NCBI GenBank assembly: GCA_023511675.1
Contig: JAIMBC010000016.1
Span: 1-40,047 of the forward strand
Direction of reading: 5' to 3'
Length of the DNA stretch: 40,047 nucleotides
Origin: Pirellulales bacterium
Lineage (GTDB): Bacteria; Planctomycetota; Planctomycetia; Pirellulales; JAIMBC01
Shown: one piece after another, positions 9,401-16,929 of the stretch
Numbering within the stretch: position 1 is the first letter of the stretch
Layout: the number at the start of each line of letters is the position of its first letter
Position numbers and translations under genes: made by a program
The notes under the pieces: model-generated
What the model was told of the DNA's origin: nothing
The model's input: only the letters and a program-made list of their open reading frames with translations
Databases searched by the model: none

Positions 9401-10491
9401 GTCCTGGAGCCGGTGTTGCTCACAGCAGGACATCTGGGCGCGATGCTCCTGGGGCTGCCGCCGTGCCCGCGCCGCCCGCAGCGCGCCGCTCTGGCAAGGC
9501 TGACCCGCTGGCGGACACAGCCGCTGCCCAACTCGAGATCTGCGAGCCTGTTCCCCAACCGTGGGAGGTGGACGGCCGCGCGTGGCACACCCAGCAGCGT
9601 GTGGCACACAACGGCAGGACCGTGAAGTGGGAGGGTCAAGCACTGGGGGCTGTTGTGGATCGCATCCAGCAGCAAGGCGGATTCGCGCCCACCAACTGGA
9701 ACGCACGGTCGATCGTGGAGATTGCCGCGCAGCAGGCATCCACGTGGTTCTTTCATGCCCTTACGGGAGACGAATGGCTGCTGGCGCTCCGCTTCAGGGT
9801 CCCTGCGCGGACCTTCAACCGGCAGCAGCTTCTCGACGAGTTGCACCTGCCTTCACCCAGTGAAACGCCCTACCTCCCTCTTTACGGAAGCCAGCCGCGC
9901 ATCCAGCTTGTGTCTCGTCCAGGCCAGTGGCTGGAGATCGAGCTGCGGGTGCACAACCTGGCCGAGATCGACCGCCCAGCGTTCTGGAAGTTCATCGAGC
10001 AGGCGGCAGCGGCATTCCAAGCACGCCTCGCCAAACAAGCCGAAGAGCCGGCCAAGTTCGCCCCCTGGACGAAGCTGGGCAAGGCCTGGCACTGTTCCAC
10101 CAAGGGCTTTACGCCCGGCAAGAAGGTCCTCTGGCCGCAGACCACCCTTACCAACCTCGTGGCAACGCTCGAACGTGTGGCCCCCGATGCCGTCTTCCGC
10201 TGGAGCGAGCGAGACCGTGTGCTGGTCTCTCAGCCCGACAGCACTCGGCCCTGGGCGGTTCTGCACACGAAGCGCTGGCAATACCTGCAATTCTCGCTCT
10301 ACGCACCGCCAGGACGCATCTCCCTGGGCCGCGTCAGCGATCTGGCACCCTCTGTCGAAGTGAAGCAGGCCCGCGCCTTCCAGGTCATCAAGCTGAGATT
10401 CAACGAACCCCACCAGACCGCCAGCCCCGCCTTCGAGGCCTTCCTCCGCGAGTTTCTCGAAGACGTGCGGGTGGCGGCTCGCGCTTCCTGA
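3451..10491 (+). CDS. uvrA: Tandem (double) UvrA, four ABC ATPase domains plus novel C-terminal extension
   Basis: A 2346-residue protein, about 2.5 times the usual UvrA length of about 940. UvrA is the damage-recognition ATPase of nucleotide excision repair and acts as a dimer that loads UvrB. Unit 1 spans about residues 1-970, a Pro-rich linker covers 971-987, and unit 2 spans about 988-1960. Walker A motifs lie near residues 31, 667, 1016 and 1639, and LSGGE signatures near 515, 856, 1474 and 1828. All four have an LDEPxxGLH Walker B segment and an EH switch histidine, so none looks dead. CxxC...CxxC zinc modules are intact in all four halves, and both units keep the UvrB-binding-type insertion after the first CPxC. 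An Ala/Ser/Gly/Arg-rich stretch (about 1960-2030) leads to about 310 residues that I do not recognise, which contain two related modules. A CBM9-like gene follows 9 bases downstream. Repair function is secure by family; why two units are fused is not known from sequence. Confidence 0.95.
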   Translation: MDDIIIRGAREHNLRGVNLVLPRNRLICFTGVSGSGKSSLAFDTLYAEGQRRYVESLSTFARQFLGQMPKPAVDQISGLSPSISIAQKSSGQNPRSTVGTITEIYDYLRVLYARAGTGHCPRCNRPITAQSREQIISAILQLPAGTSFLVLAPVIRAQKGEHRDLFAALQRQGYVRARVDGQVVRLADELRLVRNQRHDIEVVIDRLTASPAVRPRLAEAVEQALRLADGSLIVSTEEAAAANKAEAPQAGRGTDQYFSARYACLECGLSFEPPTPQLFSFNSPLGMCTHCHGLGEAYDLNVALLVEDATKSLDEGCVVLLGPRRTWRRWFDTWMISVAAYLGEPYGIRAEKVLSTPWQELPAEVRQAFLVGTGSRGIPLQRDLGRYRKGERLLFPGVVGLAEYLLASLPREADAERFFVTQTCRMCKGERLNEQARHVRLTSEHAAFGAHPSLSLPEVCKLSVDEASEFFSALRLNEVQRLVTAELLKEVRGRLRFLQDVGLGYLTLARTAPTLSGGESQRIRLASQVGCGLVGVLYILDEPSIGLHHRDNERLLNTLCRLRDLGNTVVVVEHDEETMRAADLVVDFGPGPGIRGGEVVACGTVDELAGNPKSLTGRFLAGKERIEVPGQRRQPGQAWLKVRGARHNNLKDVQVEIPLGLFVCVTGVSGSGKSSLVNGILLEALNRDLNGGNGTPGDHDGIEGLEHLDKLIAIDQSPIGRTPRSNPGTYVKVFDEIRRLYAQLPEARQRGYREGRFSFNVPGGRCEACEGNGSRRLEMDFLADVWVTCEVCEGRRFHRETLEVKFKEKSIADVLEMDVQQALAHFENVPRIRAMLQTLHDVGLDYIKIGQPSPTLSGGEAQRIKLARELVKRSTGRTLYVLDEPTTGLHFADIRLLLQVLHGFVQSGNTVVVVEHNLDVIKTADWIIDLGPEGGDEGGRIVDAGSPEELARCPSSYTGRALAPLLGLAPRPAPPRTPPPEVASSNGCIRVLGAQQHNLKHVNVEIPRHRTTVCCGPSGSGKTSLAMDTIYAEGQRRYVESLSPYARQFVAQMQKPLLEHIEGLSPAIAIEQKHFGHTPRSTVGTVTEIYDYLRILYARLGQPYCPTCEQPVGTQTTDQIIDKIMALPPSQPFYLLAPLELDPAQEPQAVWETVRSSGYRRVRIDGRTRELENVPQLERRRQYQIEVVVDRLTLEQAARQRVADSVEHALELGRGVLRVALVDPRRPEEQWQVAAHSLHMACDRCGRSFDPLGPHNFSFNSSLGWCPGCQGLGVQKGANPAALLRSPQLSLAEGAVALFPTQSPMFLGMLRALADYAGIPLDAPYDNLAPRHRRVLLHGTGDAWIPVYPAGAADGIPLFRFQYKGLYPALEEAARLAPAFRYKLESLVGEVECTLCLGSRLRDDAAAVRLKGRTIHELCCLPLGELLKCVKRWRFTGGERKVAGDLVREVLNRVQFLVDVGLDYLTLARPTPTLSGGEAQRIRLASQVGSGLTGVLYVLDEPTIGLHPRDNQRLLRALRQLRDLGNTLLIVEHDREVVAAADHLLDFGPGAGDHGGQIVAQGSPAEVAAHDRSATGPYLAGRMAIPVPAQRRMPSALGENSTAHVPPGGGWLTVHGARHHNLQNVSAAIPLGTFTVVTGVSGSGKSSLVNDVLYQALAHRLHRASTTPGAHDRIEGLELINKVICVDQQPLGNAPTSNPATYTGAFDLIRQLYARLPDARLRGYTPRTFSFNVAGGRCEKCEGNGQLKIEMHFLPDVWVRCDDCQGRRYTAETLQVRFHGQSISDVLEMPVDRALELFANVPAIHRILQTLADVGLGYLRLGQPAHTLSGGEAQRVKLAAELARPDTGRTLYVLDEPTTGLHFSDLERLLDVLHRLVELGNTVLVIEHNLDVIKTADWVIDLGPEAGAAGGRIVAAGTPEDVASYAQQLLRKGKASGRKAANGLARSYTGELLGPVLEAGPRCERTRATPASAASGSAASGTGRPGAGVAHSRTSGRDAPGAAAVPAPPAARRSGKADPLADTAAAQLEICEPVPQPWEVDGRAWHTQQRVAHNGRTVKWEGQALGAVVDRIQQQGGFAPTNWNARSIVEIAAQQASTWFFHALTGDEWLLALRFRVPARTFNRQQLLDELHLPSPSETPYLPLYGSQPRIQLVSRPGQWLEIELRVHNLAEIDRPAFWKFIEQAAAAFQARLAKQAEEPAKFAPWTKLGKAWHCSTKGFTPGKKVLWPQTTLTNLVATLERVAPDAVFRWSERDRVLVSQPDSTRPWAVLHTKRWQYLQFSLYAPPGRISLGRVSDLAPSVEVKQARAFQVIKLRFNEPHQTASPAFEAFLREFLEDVRVAARAS

Positions 10492-10500
10492 ACCCTCGCC

Positions 10501-11139
10501 ATGATCTCTCCCCGTTTCCTGTTCCGCTTTGCCGCCCCCTGCCGCAAGTTGAAGCCGCTCTGGCCGCCCGCCGGTCCGCTCCACGCGTGCTACCGCTTGC
10601 CCGCCCCAGCGGAACTGGGTGACGAGCCCAGCTACGCCGACGTCCGTGCCGCCTGGAGCGAAGAAGGGCTGCGCTTCACGCTCCGCGTCTCCGGAAAGCG
10701 GCATCCCCCCCGCTGCCGAGAAACCCACCCTGACGAAAGCGACGGCTTCCACCTGTTGATCGATACCCGCAACAGGCACGACGTGCATCGCGCCACGCGC
10801 TTCTGCCACGAGTTCGTGTTCCTCCCCGCCGGTGCGGGACGCCGCCTCGATGAACCCGTGGTCTTGCAGGTCAGGATCAATCGTGCCCGTGAGGATGCAC
10901 CCCGTGCACCGCAATCAGCCCTGGCCGTCAAGGCAGAGAGGCGCATCGACGGCTATTTGTTAGAGTGCTTCGTGGCCGCCGCGGCCCTGACCGGCTTCGA
11001 CCCCCAGGAGCATCGCCAACTAGGATTCCACTACTGGATCCAGGACCACGAGCTGGGCTTGACCACCTGGTGCGCCCCACGCGAGCTACCTCATTTCGAT
11101 AACCCCACTCTCTGGGGCACGCTCGAACTTGTCGACTAG
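10501..11139 (+). CDS. CBM9/DOMON-like domain protein
   Basis: A 212-residue protein with no clear signal peptide. The pattern fits the CBM9-like (DOMON-type) sandwich fold: AAWSEEGLRFTLRVSGK, then DESDGFHLLIDTR, a CHEFVFLP strand, RIDGYLLECFVAAAALTGFDP, LGFHYWIQD and a closing NPTLWGTLELV. Family members bind sugars or act as non-catalytic recognition domains, often attached to exported enzymes; here the domain makes up nearly the whole protein. The start follows the uvrA stop by 9 bases, so the two are probably on one transcript. The pairing with a DNA repair protein is unexpected for a carbohydrate-binding fold and suggests a different, intracellular ligand, which is speculation. Ligand residues cannot be assigned. 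The fold assignment is moderately sure; the function is unknown. Confidence 0.72.
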   Translation: MISPRFLFRFAAPCRKLKPLWPPAGPLHACYRLPAPAELGDEPSYADVRAAWSEEGLRFTLRVSGKRHPPRCRETHPDESDGFHLLIDTRNRHDVHRATRFCHEFVFLPAGAGRRLDEPVVLQVRINRAREDAPRAPQSALAVKAERRIDGYLLECFVAAAALTGFDPQEHRQLGFHYWIQDHELGLTTWCAPRELPHFDNPTLWGTLELVD

Positions 11140-11157
11140 CGGCTTCACGCTGCCAGC

Positions 11158-11715
11158 TCACCGCACCAGGCCCAGCTCGGCAGCGATGCCCTGCATGGCA
11201 TCGATCACAAACTGAATGTGCTCGTCCAGATCGACGCCCAGCTCGGCGGCGCCCCGCATGATATCCTCCCGATTCACGCTCGCCGCAAATCCCTTCTGCT
11301 TCATCTTCTTCCGCACGCTCTCAGCCCGCATGCCCGCCAGCCGCTCCGGCCGCACCATCGCCACCGCCGTGATGAAGCCGGCCAACTCGTCGCAGGCATA
11401 AAGGGCCTTGTCCAGCAAAGACACGCGCGGGCAATCCGGCAGGTAGTCCGCATGGGACTTGATGGCGTAGATCACATCATGGGGCCAGCCAAGCTGGGCA
11501 AGAATCTCTGCCCCACGTAGCGGATGATCAGGCGGAGTGGGCCAGCGCTCATAATCGAAATCATGCAGCAGGCCCACAATGCCCCACTTCTCTTCGTCCT
11601 CGCCGAACTTGCGCGCGTAGGCGCGCATGGCAGCCTCTACGGCCAGCATGTGGCGACGCAGGCTCTCGCTTTGCGTGTACTGGCACATCAGGGCATAGGC
11701 GTCATTGCGGTCCAT
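11158..11715 (-). CDS. HD-domain hydrolase-like protein
   Basis: A 185-residue cytosolic protein of the HD superfamily, whose members are metal-dependent phosphohydrolases. Metal ligands visible in order are His22 (RRHMLAVE), His51-Asp52 (GLLHDFDYE) and Asp109 (ALYACDEL); His64 (DHPLRGAEIL) and His88 (IKSHADY) may add ligands. The layout agrees with the small HDIG-like predicted hydrolases that are widespread but without a known substrate. The C-terminal third (VRKKMKQKGFAASVNREDI) is part of the same conserved family as I remember it. The gene faces the CBM9-like gene, with only 18 bases between the two stops and no obvious terminator. The ATG lacks a clear Shine-Dalgarno sequence. A substrate such as a nucleotide is possible but cannot be inferred here. 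Confidence 0.85.
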   Translation of the reverse strand: MDRNDAYALMCQYTQSESLRRHMLAVEAAMRAYARKFGEDEEKWGIVGLLHDFDYERWPTPPDHPLRGAEILAQLGWPHDVIYAIKSHADYLPDCPRVSLLDKALYACDELAGFITAVAMVRPERLAGMRAESVRKKMKQKGFAASVNREDIMRGAAELGVDLDEHIQFVIDAMQGIAAELGLVR

Positions 11716-11974
11716 ATGCGTACAGGGTGCCAGCTTGCAGGCATGGGATCAAGTGGCAGGCTTGGCCCGCCCGTGGCACGGCGCACCGCAGGAAGAAGGG
11801 GGCATGGCGGCCTGCGAGTCCGCGCGGTTCGGGGGGCCTGATTGCTGCGCGGCGGTGCGCCACCCGCCCCAAATGCCTGTACCGGCTTCCGGCATGAACG
11901 GTGTGGGATACGCTCCTCCCCAGGCAGCCTGGTGCCGCCACGTTTTGAACCCGAACAGTGTCTGCGTGCGGCGA

Positions 11975-14446
11975 TTACCGCCGCCACAGACGCTGCCAGC
12001 GCAGGGCGGCGTCGAGGCCATGTTCGGGATCTCCCGGCTGGGTCTCCGGCAGATCGTGGCCCGCCGCTCTTGGCAGGGCCGCCAGCGCTGCATGCCGCAC
12101 CTGGCTCTCGTCGTTGAGCAGCGAGATCAACGTCGGCACGAACTCGGGCAAGCCCAGTTCTCCCATGGCGGTGGCGGCCAGGCGGCGCACGTCCACGTCC
12201 GGGTCGTGTGCCAGCCGCTCCAGGGCCGCGATCCCTTCGTCAGAATGCAGGCGCACCAGGCTCACCGCGGCGGCCAGGCGGAGATAGCGGTCCGGGGCGG
12301 CCAGCAGCTTTTCCAGGGGAGCCGTGTCGATCGGCTGCGGCTGCTCGCCCAGCGCCTGCGCCGCCGCCGCGGCCACGGTGGCGTGCGGATCTTCCAGGGC
12401 GGCCATCAGAGCCGGCACATGTTCGCGTGCCGGGAAACGACGGAGCTGCTCGCACGCCATGCGGCGGATCTCGGGGACGGGATGTCCCAGGCTGGCACGA
12501 GCCAGGGCCAGCGCCGCAGGCCGGCCGTCTGTGCTTACAGCTTGCAGCAGCGATCGCAACACCGTGGCATCAGCTTCTCGTGTACCAAGCATCGCCAGGC
12601 GTTCCAGCACCAGCCAGGGCAGCTCTCCCTCGCCAGCCTGCTGCGCCAGCTTGGCGGCCGCCTGGCGCCGGGCGGCATCGGGCCCGCCCGCCACCACATC
12701 CAGCCACACATATTCCTGGGCCAACCGCGGCAGCACATCATGCCAGATGGCCTCGGGCAACGGCTCGCCAGCCTGCGCGACGGCCGCCAGCAACTCCGGC
12801 AGCCCGGCTCCGAATGCCTCCAGGGCCGGCACGGCGGCGTGCGTCTGCCCTTCACGCAACGCTGCCAGGGCCTGGCGTACGGCGGACAGCTCGGCTCGCT
12901 GCGTGGCGACTGCGTCGGTTGTCGGGCCATGGCTGAGGTGTTCCTCGTCCTGCCCGAGCGCGCCAGGATGGCGAGTCGTCAGTGCGGCTGCGTCCCCCGG
13001 GGAGGGAGTGCCCGACGCTCCCTCCCGTGGCGACAGCCAGTGCTCACGCAATTCGGCCATCATGGCGCGGCGATGAGAGAGAGGGGCCTCGGGCGCGAAT
13101 CCGGCTGCATCCGGCCAGAAGCGTGCAAGCTGGTCGCGTGCGGCCGCGCGGGTACGATACACTGGGTGCGCCAGAGCCTCGAGCAGTATTTCGCCCGCCA
13201 GAGTTGGTGGCAGCTCGCCGAGGGACATTACCGCGGCAAGCTGCACGTCGGGACTGCGATCGCCAAGCAGCCGCCTGAGCACCGCCGCTCCTTCGGCCGT
13301 GGCATCTTTGGCCAGCGCGGCTGCTGCTGCGCGGCGCACGCGCCAGGACCGATCGTCCACCGCGCGCCTCACTGCCGCGAACGCGCCTCGCATGCCGAGC
13401 GCACGCACGGCCGCCGCTCGCACTTGCTCTTCCTGCCGCGCCAACGCCTCGAGCAGGGCGTTTTCTGCCTCGCTGCCGGGACAACTGGCCAGCGCCTCCG
13501 CCGCCGCCAGCCGCACTGCAAGGGCCTGGTCGCTCATGCCCGTGACACAGAACCCAGCGGCCTGCGGATGTTGGAGCAGGGCCAGGCTCCGCAGCGCCTC
13601 GGCCCGCACCGCAGCGTCAGGATGCAGCCGCAGCCCAGCCGCGCTCTGGCCAAGATCGTCCCAGCCGCCGGCCGCCACGGCACGCAAGGCCTCGACCAGC
13701 ACGACAGATGCCTGCGATGCCAGCGCCGCCTCGACCAGGGGGCGATCCGCAGGTTCCAAGCGAGCGCGAATGCCGCGCAGCAGTTCAGCGTGCAAGTCGG
13801 CAAGATAGCCGCCCTGAAGCTGCCAGGCCGCCTGTTCCCCGCCCAATTGCCGCAACACCGACCTCGCCGCTGGGCTTTGCAGCCGACCCAGCGCTTCGGC
13901 CGCCGCACAGCGGAGATTGGGCTTGAGTGCTCGGTCTCGAATGGCCTGCTCGAGGACGGCCAGCCCACTATCGTCGCCCCGCCTTGCTAGCACAATGGCA
14001 GCGTTCGCAGCAGCAGCTCCGCCTGCTTTGAGATGCGGACGCAGCTCGCCCAATTCGAAGGACAGCAGGGCCAGCGCCTCCACGCCTGCGTGCCTCCACC
14101 GCGGCTGGTTCGGTTGGTCCGGGCTCGGTTCAAGCTTTAGCCAGCCATCATCTGCCAGAGAGGCAATCTCGGCCGCAGTCAGGCGTACCGGCTCAGGCGC
14201 CGCTACCGCAGCGGCCGTGCCACGCTGTGCAACCGGTGGCTGATCCCCCGTGTGCGGCGAAGCCTGCGCAGGCAGTTTCTCGTGCTGCGTATGTGGCGAT
14301 GCCAGCTCGCCGCGCAGGCCTTGCTCGGGCAGGTGTGCAAGTAACCCCCCCACCTGCCAGGGCGTATGGCAGCCGCAGCCCAACCCCAGGCATAGAACGA
14401 CCCCGCAAAAGGTACGTGCCCGGCTGCCCAGTGAGCACTCTTGCAT
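11975..14446 (-). CDS. HEAT-repeat protein, putative lipoprotein
   Basis: An 823-residue protein. The N-terminus is a short basic stretch and a hydrophobic segment (FCGVVLCLGLGC) ending at Cys24, a possible but atypical lipobox, so it is probably exported and perhaps lipid-anchored. A Gln/Pro/Ala-rich spacer follows (about 30-90). From about residue 110 to the C-terminus the sequence is built of PBS-lyase-type HEAT repeats, with recurring units such as VRAAAVRALGMRG, VRRAAAAALAKD, VRRMACEQLRRFP-like and VRRLAATAMGELG. An acidic/Thr-rich break near 470-510 separates two repeat blocks. HEAT arrays form curved protein-binding solenoids. It is followed by the HD gene after 259 bases without a visible gene. 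A run of seven C near 14345 lies in its early codons, but the frame is intact. A partner or function cannot be named. Confidence 0.85.
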   Translation of the reverse strand: MQECSLGSRARTFCGVVLCLGLGCGCHTPWQVGGLLAHLPEQGLRGELASPHTQHEKLPAQASPHTGDQPPVAQRGTAAAVAAPEPVRLTAAEIASLADDGWLKLEPSPDQPNQPRWRHAGVEALALLSFELGELRPHLKAGGAAAANAAIVLARRGDDSGLAVLEQAIRDRALKPNLRCAAAEALGRLQSPAARSVLRQLGGEQAAWQLQGGYLADLHAELLRGIRARLEPADRPLVEAALASQASVVLVEALRAVAAGGWDDLGQSAAGLRLHPDAAVRAEALRSLALLQHPQAAGFCVTGMSDQALAVRLAAAEALASCPGSEAENALLEALARQEEQVRAAAVRALGMRGAFAAVRRAVDDRSWRVRRAAAAALAKDATAEGAAVLRRLLGDRSPDVQLAAVMSLGELPPTLAGEILLEALAHPVYRTRAAARDQLARFWPDAAGFAPEAPLSHRRAMMAELREHWLSPREGASGTPSPGDAAALTTRHPGALGQDEEHLSHGPTTDAVATQRAELSAVRQALAALREGQTHAAVPALEAFGAGLPELLAAVAQAGEPLPEAIWHDVLPRLAQEYVWLDVVAGGPDAARRQAAAKLAQQAGEGELPWLVLERLAMLGTREADATVLRSLLQAVSTDGRPAALALARASLGHPVPEIRRMACEQLRRFPAREHVPALMAALEDPHATVAAAAAQALGEQPQPIDTAPLEKLLAAPDRYLRLAAAVSLVRLHSDEGIAALERLAHDPDVDVRRLAATAMGELGLPEFVPTLISLLNDESQVRHAALAALPRAAGHDLPETQPGDPEHGLDAALRWQRLWRR

Positions 14447-14804
14447 GCCCGACGCCCTACCGCCTTGCCCCCCTGTCTACCCGCGAGCAAAGCATGCCTG
14501 CATCTTGCCCTGGATGCAATGCCAGTTTGGCCTGCGGGGGCGTGGCGGCGTGGCTGCATGGCCCAAGGAGGAGCGAGCTTGCAACACGAGATGCTCAGGC
14601 GCAGCGTATCCAGGTTTTGATGGGCCCGAGGGCATGACACTCCGGAAGCCGTGTTCAGTCACCAGGCCGGCCAGGTTTCCCTGGTCGCGCGGGCATCTGC
14701 GACGTGGAGCCTCGCAGACAGCGCGTTTGCGGACAGGAGCCTGGGAACGAGAGAGAATTCGGCTGTGCCGAGGTTCGCGTCCAGCTTGTGCAACGCCGGG
14801 CAGA
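14447..14804. other. Gene-free interval with small inverted repeats
   Basis: No convincing coding sequence or RNA gene is seen in these 358 bases between the two HEAT genes. Two small hairpin-capable repeats are present: CCAGG-TTTC-CCTGG at 14671-14684, and TCTGCGA/TCGCAGA at 14696-14718 with a 9-base loop. They lie 90-135 bases past the stop of the upstream minus-strand gene and could mark its 3' end, but neither is followed by a T run. In DNA this GC-rich, short stems also arise by chance. Confidence 0.3.
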
Positions 14805-16466
14805 TCACCTGGCGGCCGTTGCGGGAGCGTTCTTGGGGGGCGCGATGGCGCCGGCGGCTGCGGCGGGCTGACCGGCGGCATTCCCCTTGAGCCACTGCTC
14901 CAGTTCGCGGCTTTTTGCGGCGAGCTGCTGCAATAACTCTTCCTGAGAGAGCCGGGCACTCTTGGCCGCGAACTCCTCGGTCTCCTTGAGCTTGGCTGCG
15001 AGTTGTGTTGCAGCCTGCTTTGCCTGCGCGGCAGCCACAGCGGCGAGGCCCCGTGCCACCGCAGTGCCGTCGGTTGTGGGCACCCCCTCGATGGCAAGCC
15101 GCAGTTGGCCAAGGCGGTAGCTGAGCGTTCGGCTGACAACCTTGCGCACCTCTACCGTGGTGGCATCCTCATCGCTGGCCGAGGAGCGGCCCGAAGCAGC
15201 TTTCTTGGCGGGCTTTTTCGGATCGCCCCCCTCGGCATCGGGAGCAAACGGGTCGTCGCTCTCGTTGGGCTGTTCCTCCTTGTCGGCCTGCTCGCCGCCC
15301 GCGCCGTCCGCATCCTGCGCATCCGCCGGATCCTGACCTTCTTGCGCGGGTGCGTCCTTGCTAGCAGCGGCCGCCCCCCCCTCAGCCGCCGCGGCCTGCT
15401 GGCCCGACGGCCCCTGGGAATCCCCACCCGGCACGTCTCCCGCCGAGGGGACGCTGGCATGCGTCTGCCGCGAGGCATCTGCAATGACCTTGACGGCCAG
15501 CCCGCCGATGCCCTGTAGGGACTTGTGCACGGTATCAGCCGGGATGGCCCGATCTTGCAGCGCACCCAGCGCATAGGCGGCATCGCAACGGAGGGCCAGG
15601 TCGGCCTTGTCATCCGACACAACATCGCCAAGCACGGCGCCCACGCTCGGGCCCATCGCCTCTGGATGCTTCATCGCCAACAAAGACAGGCACCGTGCGG
15701 CCCGGCGGCGCAGCCAGATGCTGCCGGCAGAGCCGCCGCTGGCATCCTGGAGCATGGTGGTCAGATTCTGCACTAGATCCCTGCGAGCTTCGGCCGCAAT
15801 GCCGTCGCGGCTGCGCAGATGGCGCTCGATGCCCACCAAGGCCCCCACGCGCAGGTAGTAGGGATGCTGCCCTTGCGTCGCGATTTCCATTAACGGCTGT
15901 AGCGCCTGAGGAAGCGGCACATAGTCCTCCCGCTGAGGAGGCGAGCCTTCCCGCAGGTTGAGATCTCCCACCACCAGAATGGCATTGTAGCGGACGGGCG
16001 CGGCATATTCCTCGTCGCGTGCCAGCGCAAGAAACTGCGTGAGCATCAGTTGCGTCAAGCGTGCATGCAGTTCCGCGCCACTGGCATCCTTGCCCACCTC
16101 TTGCAGGTAATACCGCTTGAGCTGGTCTCGCAGCTCCGTCAAGCGCGCGCGGTTGCTCTCGAATGTGAACGCGGCGATGACGTACATGAAGTACTCTTCA
16201 AACGCCGCCTCGTCCGCGGCAGGCACCTTGCCGGACCGCAAGATCTCTTGCACGCGGAAGCGCTTCAGCCGCGGCTGCTTTGGGATCTTCACCTTGCTGC
16301 CATCCGCCGCCTTGTATTCTCGCATCTCCTTGCTGCCGCCGGGGGCGGCCTGCCCCCAGCACAGGCACGCAGAGAGGCACCACGCCGTCAACAGAGCGAA
16401 GCCCGCCGCCCCAGCTCTACGGCAGAGGGCCTTCCAGGATGCAGCCTGCAAATTACGGGAGATCAT
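14805..16466 (-). CDS. Exported HEAT-type protein with acidic linker and C-terminal coiled coil
   Basis: A 553-residue protein when started at the ATG at 16466-16464. This start is preferred over the longer open frame because AGGA lies 8 bases upstream and it opens a signal peptide (hydrophobic residues about 18-38, probable cleavage near WGQA-APGG). Residues about 40-330 are helical with degenerate HEAT-like units (for example LRRRAARCLSLLAMKHPEA and LALRCDAAYALGALQD). A low-complexity Ala/Asp/Glu/Gln/Gly linker covers about 330-430. The C-terminal part (about 435-520) has heptad-like Leu/Ala/Lys spacing (LAAKLKETEEFAAKSARLSQEELLQ in part) suggesting a coiled coil. It is followed downstream by a second HEAT protein. 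A G8 tract lies inside the linker at about 15374. The protein probably acts in the periplasm or cell envelope as a structural or adaptor protein; no enzymatic motif is visible. Confidence 0.8.
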   Translation of the reverse strand: MISRNLQAASWKALCRRAGAAGFALLTAWCLSACLCWGQAAPGGSKEMREYKAADGSKVKIPKQPRLKRFRVQEILRSGKVPAADEAAFEEYFMYVIAAFTFESNRARLTELRDQLKRYYLQEVGKDASGAELHARLTQLMLTQFLALARDEEYAAPVRYNAILVVGDLNLREGSPPQREDYVPLPQALQPLMEIATQGQHPYYLRVGALVGIERHLRSRDGIAAEARRDLVQNLTTMLQDASGGSAGSIWLRRRAARCLSLLAMKHPEAMGPSVGAVLGDVVSDDKADLALRCDAAYALGALQDRAIPADTVHKSLQGIGGLAVKVIADASRQTHASVPSAGDVPGGDSQGPSGQQAAAAEGGAAAASKDAPAQEGQDPADAQDADGAGGEQADKEEQPNESDDPFAPDAEGGDPKKPAKKAASGRSSASDEDATTVEVRKVVSRTLSYRLGQLRLAIEGVPTTDGTAVARGLAAVAAAQAKQAATQLAAKLKETEEFAAKSARLSQEELLQQLAAKSRELEQWLKGNAAGQPAAAAGAIAPPKNAPATAAR

Positions 16467-16929
16467 AAAGGCAATCCTAGGCTGGAACGCACCTTCTGGA
16501 TCAGTAGCCCTGCCGACCACGGCAGTATGCCGGCAGCCATTCGCCTCGCTGCCCCCGCACGCCAATCCTGGCTGGACGATGCACCCCAGCCGGCGCAGCC
16601 GCCTCGGCGAACATAAACCCAATGGCCAACGGGACTTTATCCAGCCTATCCCGCCGCCAGCGGCGGGTCAAGCAGCACGGCACGCGGACCCCGCCCTTCA
16701 GCACGCCAGAGTGTGGCCATGCGGCAGCATGCGGCGGCCGTGCAACCCCTCACCCAAGCCACTGGGAGGTGTGGTCATTCGCAGCGTACGAGGGATCGAG
16801 TTCGGTCCCTCAACCTCCACGCCACTCGGAGCTGTGGCGGCAAGCGCCTGCCGCGCGCCGCGGAACGAATCCTCACCGCCAAGCCATACGGAGGTGCACA
16901 TCGCTCTCGGCTCGCTCGTCGCCGTCGCC
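16467..16929. other. Gene-free interval with one hairpin
   Basis: These 463 bases between the J/TPR gene and the next exported protein show no gene that I can support. The open frames here have no recognisable protein motif. A hairpin-capable repeat GAGGGATC...GGTCCCTC lies at 16790-16811 (six perfect outer pairs), about 120 bases past the stop of the upstream minus-strand gene. It lacks a T run. No clear promoter hexamers were found before the exported protein gene. Confidence 0.3.

Noticed and set aside
7456-9846. A 796-codon open frame on the minus strand
   Set aside because: It lies entirely opposite conserved UvrA coding sequence and its translation has no recognisable domain.
11705-13990. 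A 761-codon open frame on the plus strand
   Set aside because: It is antisense to the HEAT-repeat gene, whose protein shows clear repeats. The plus-strand translation is Gln/Arg/His-rich with no motif, as expected for GC-rich shadow frames.
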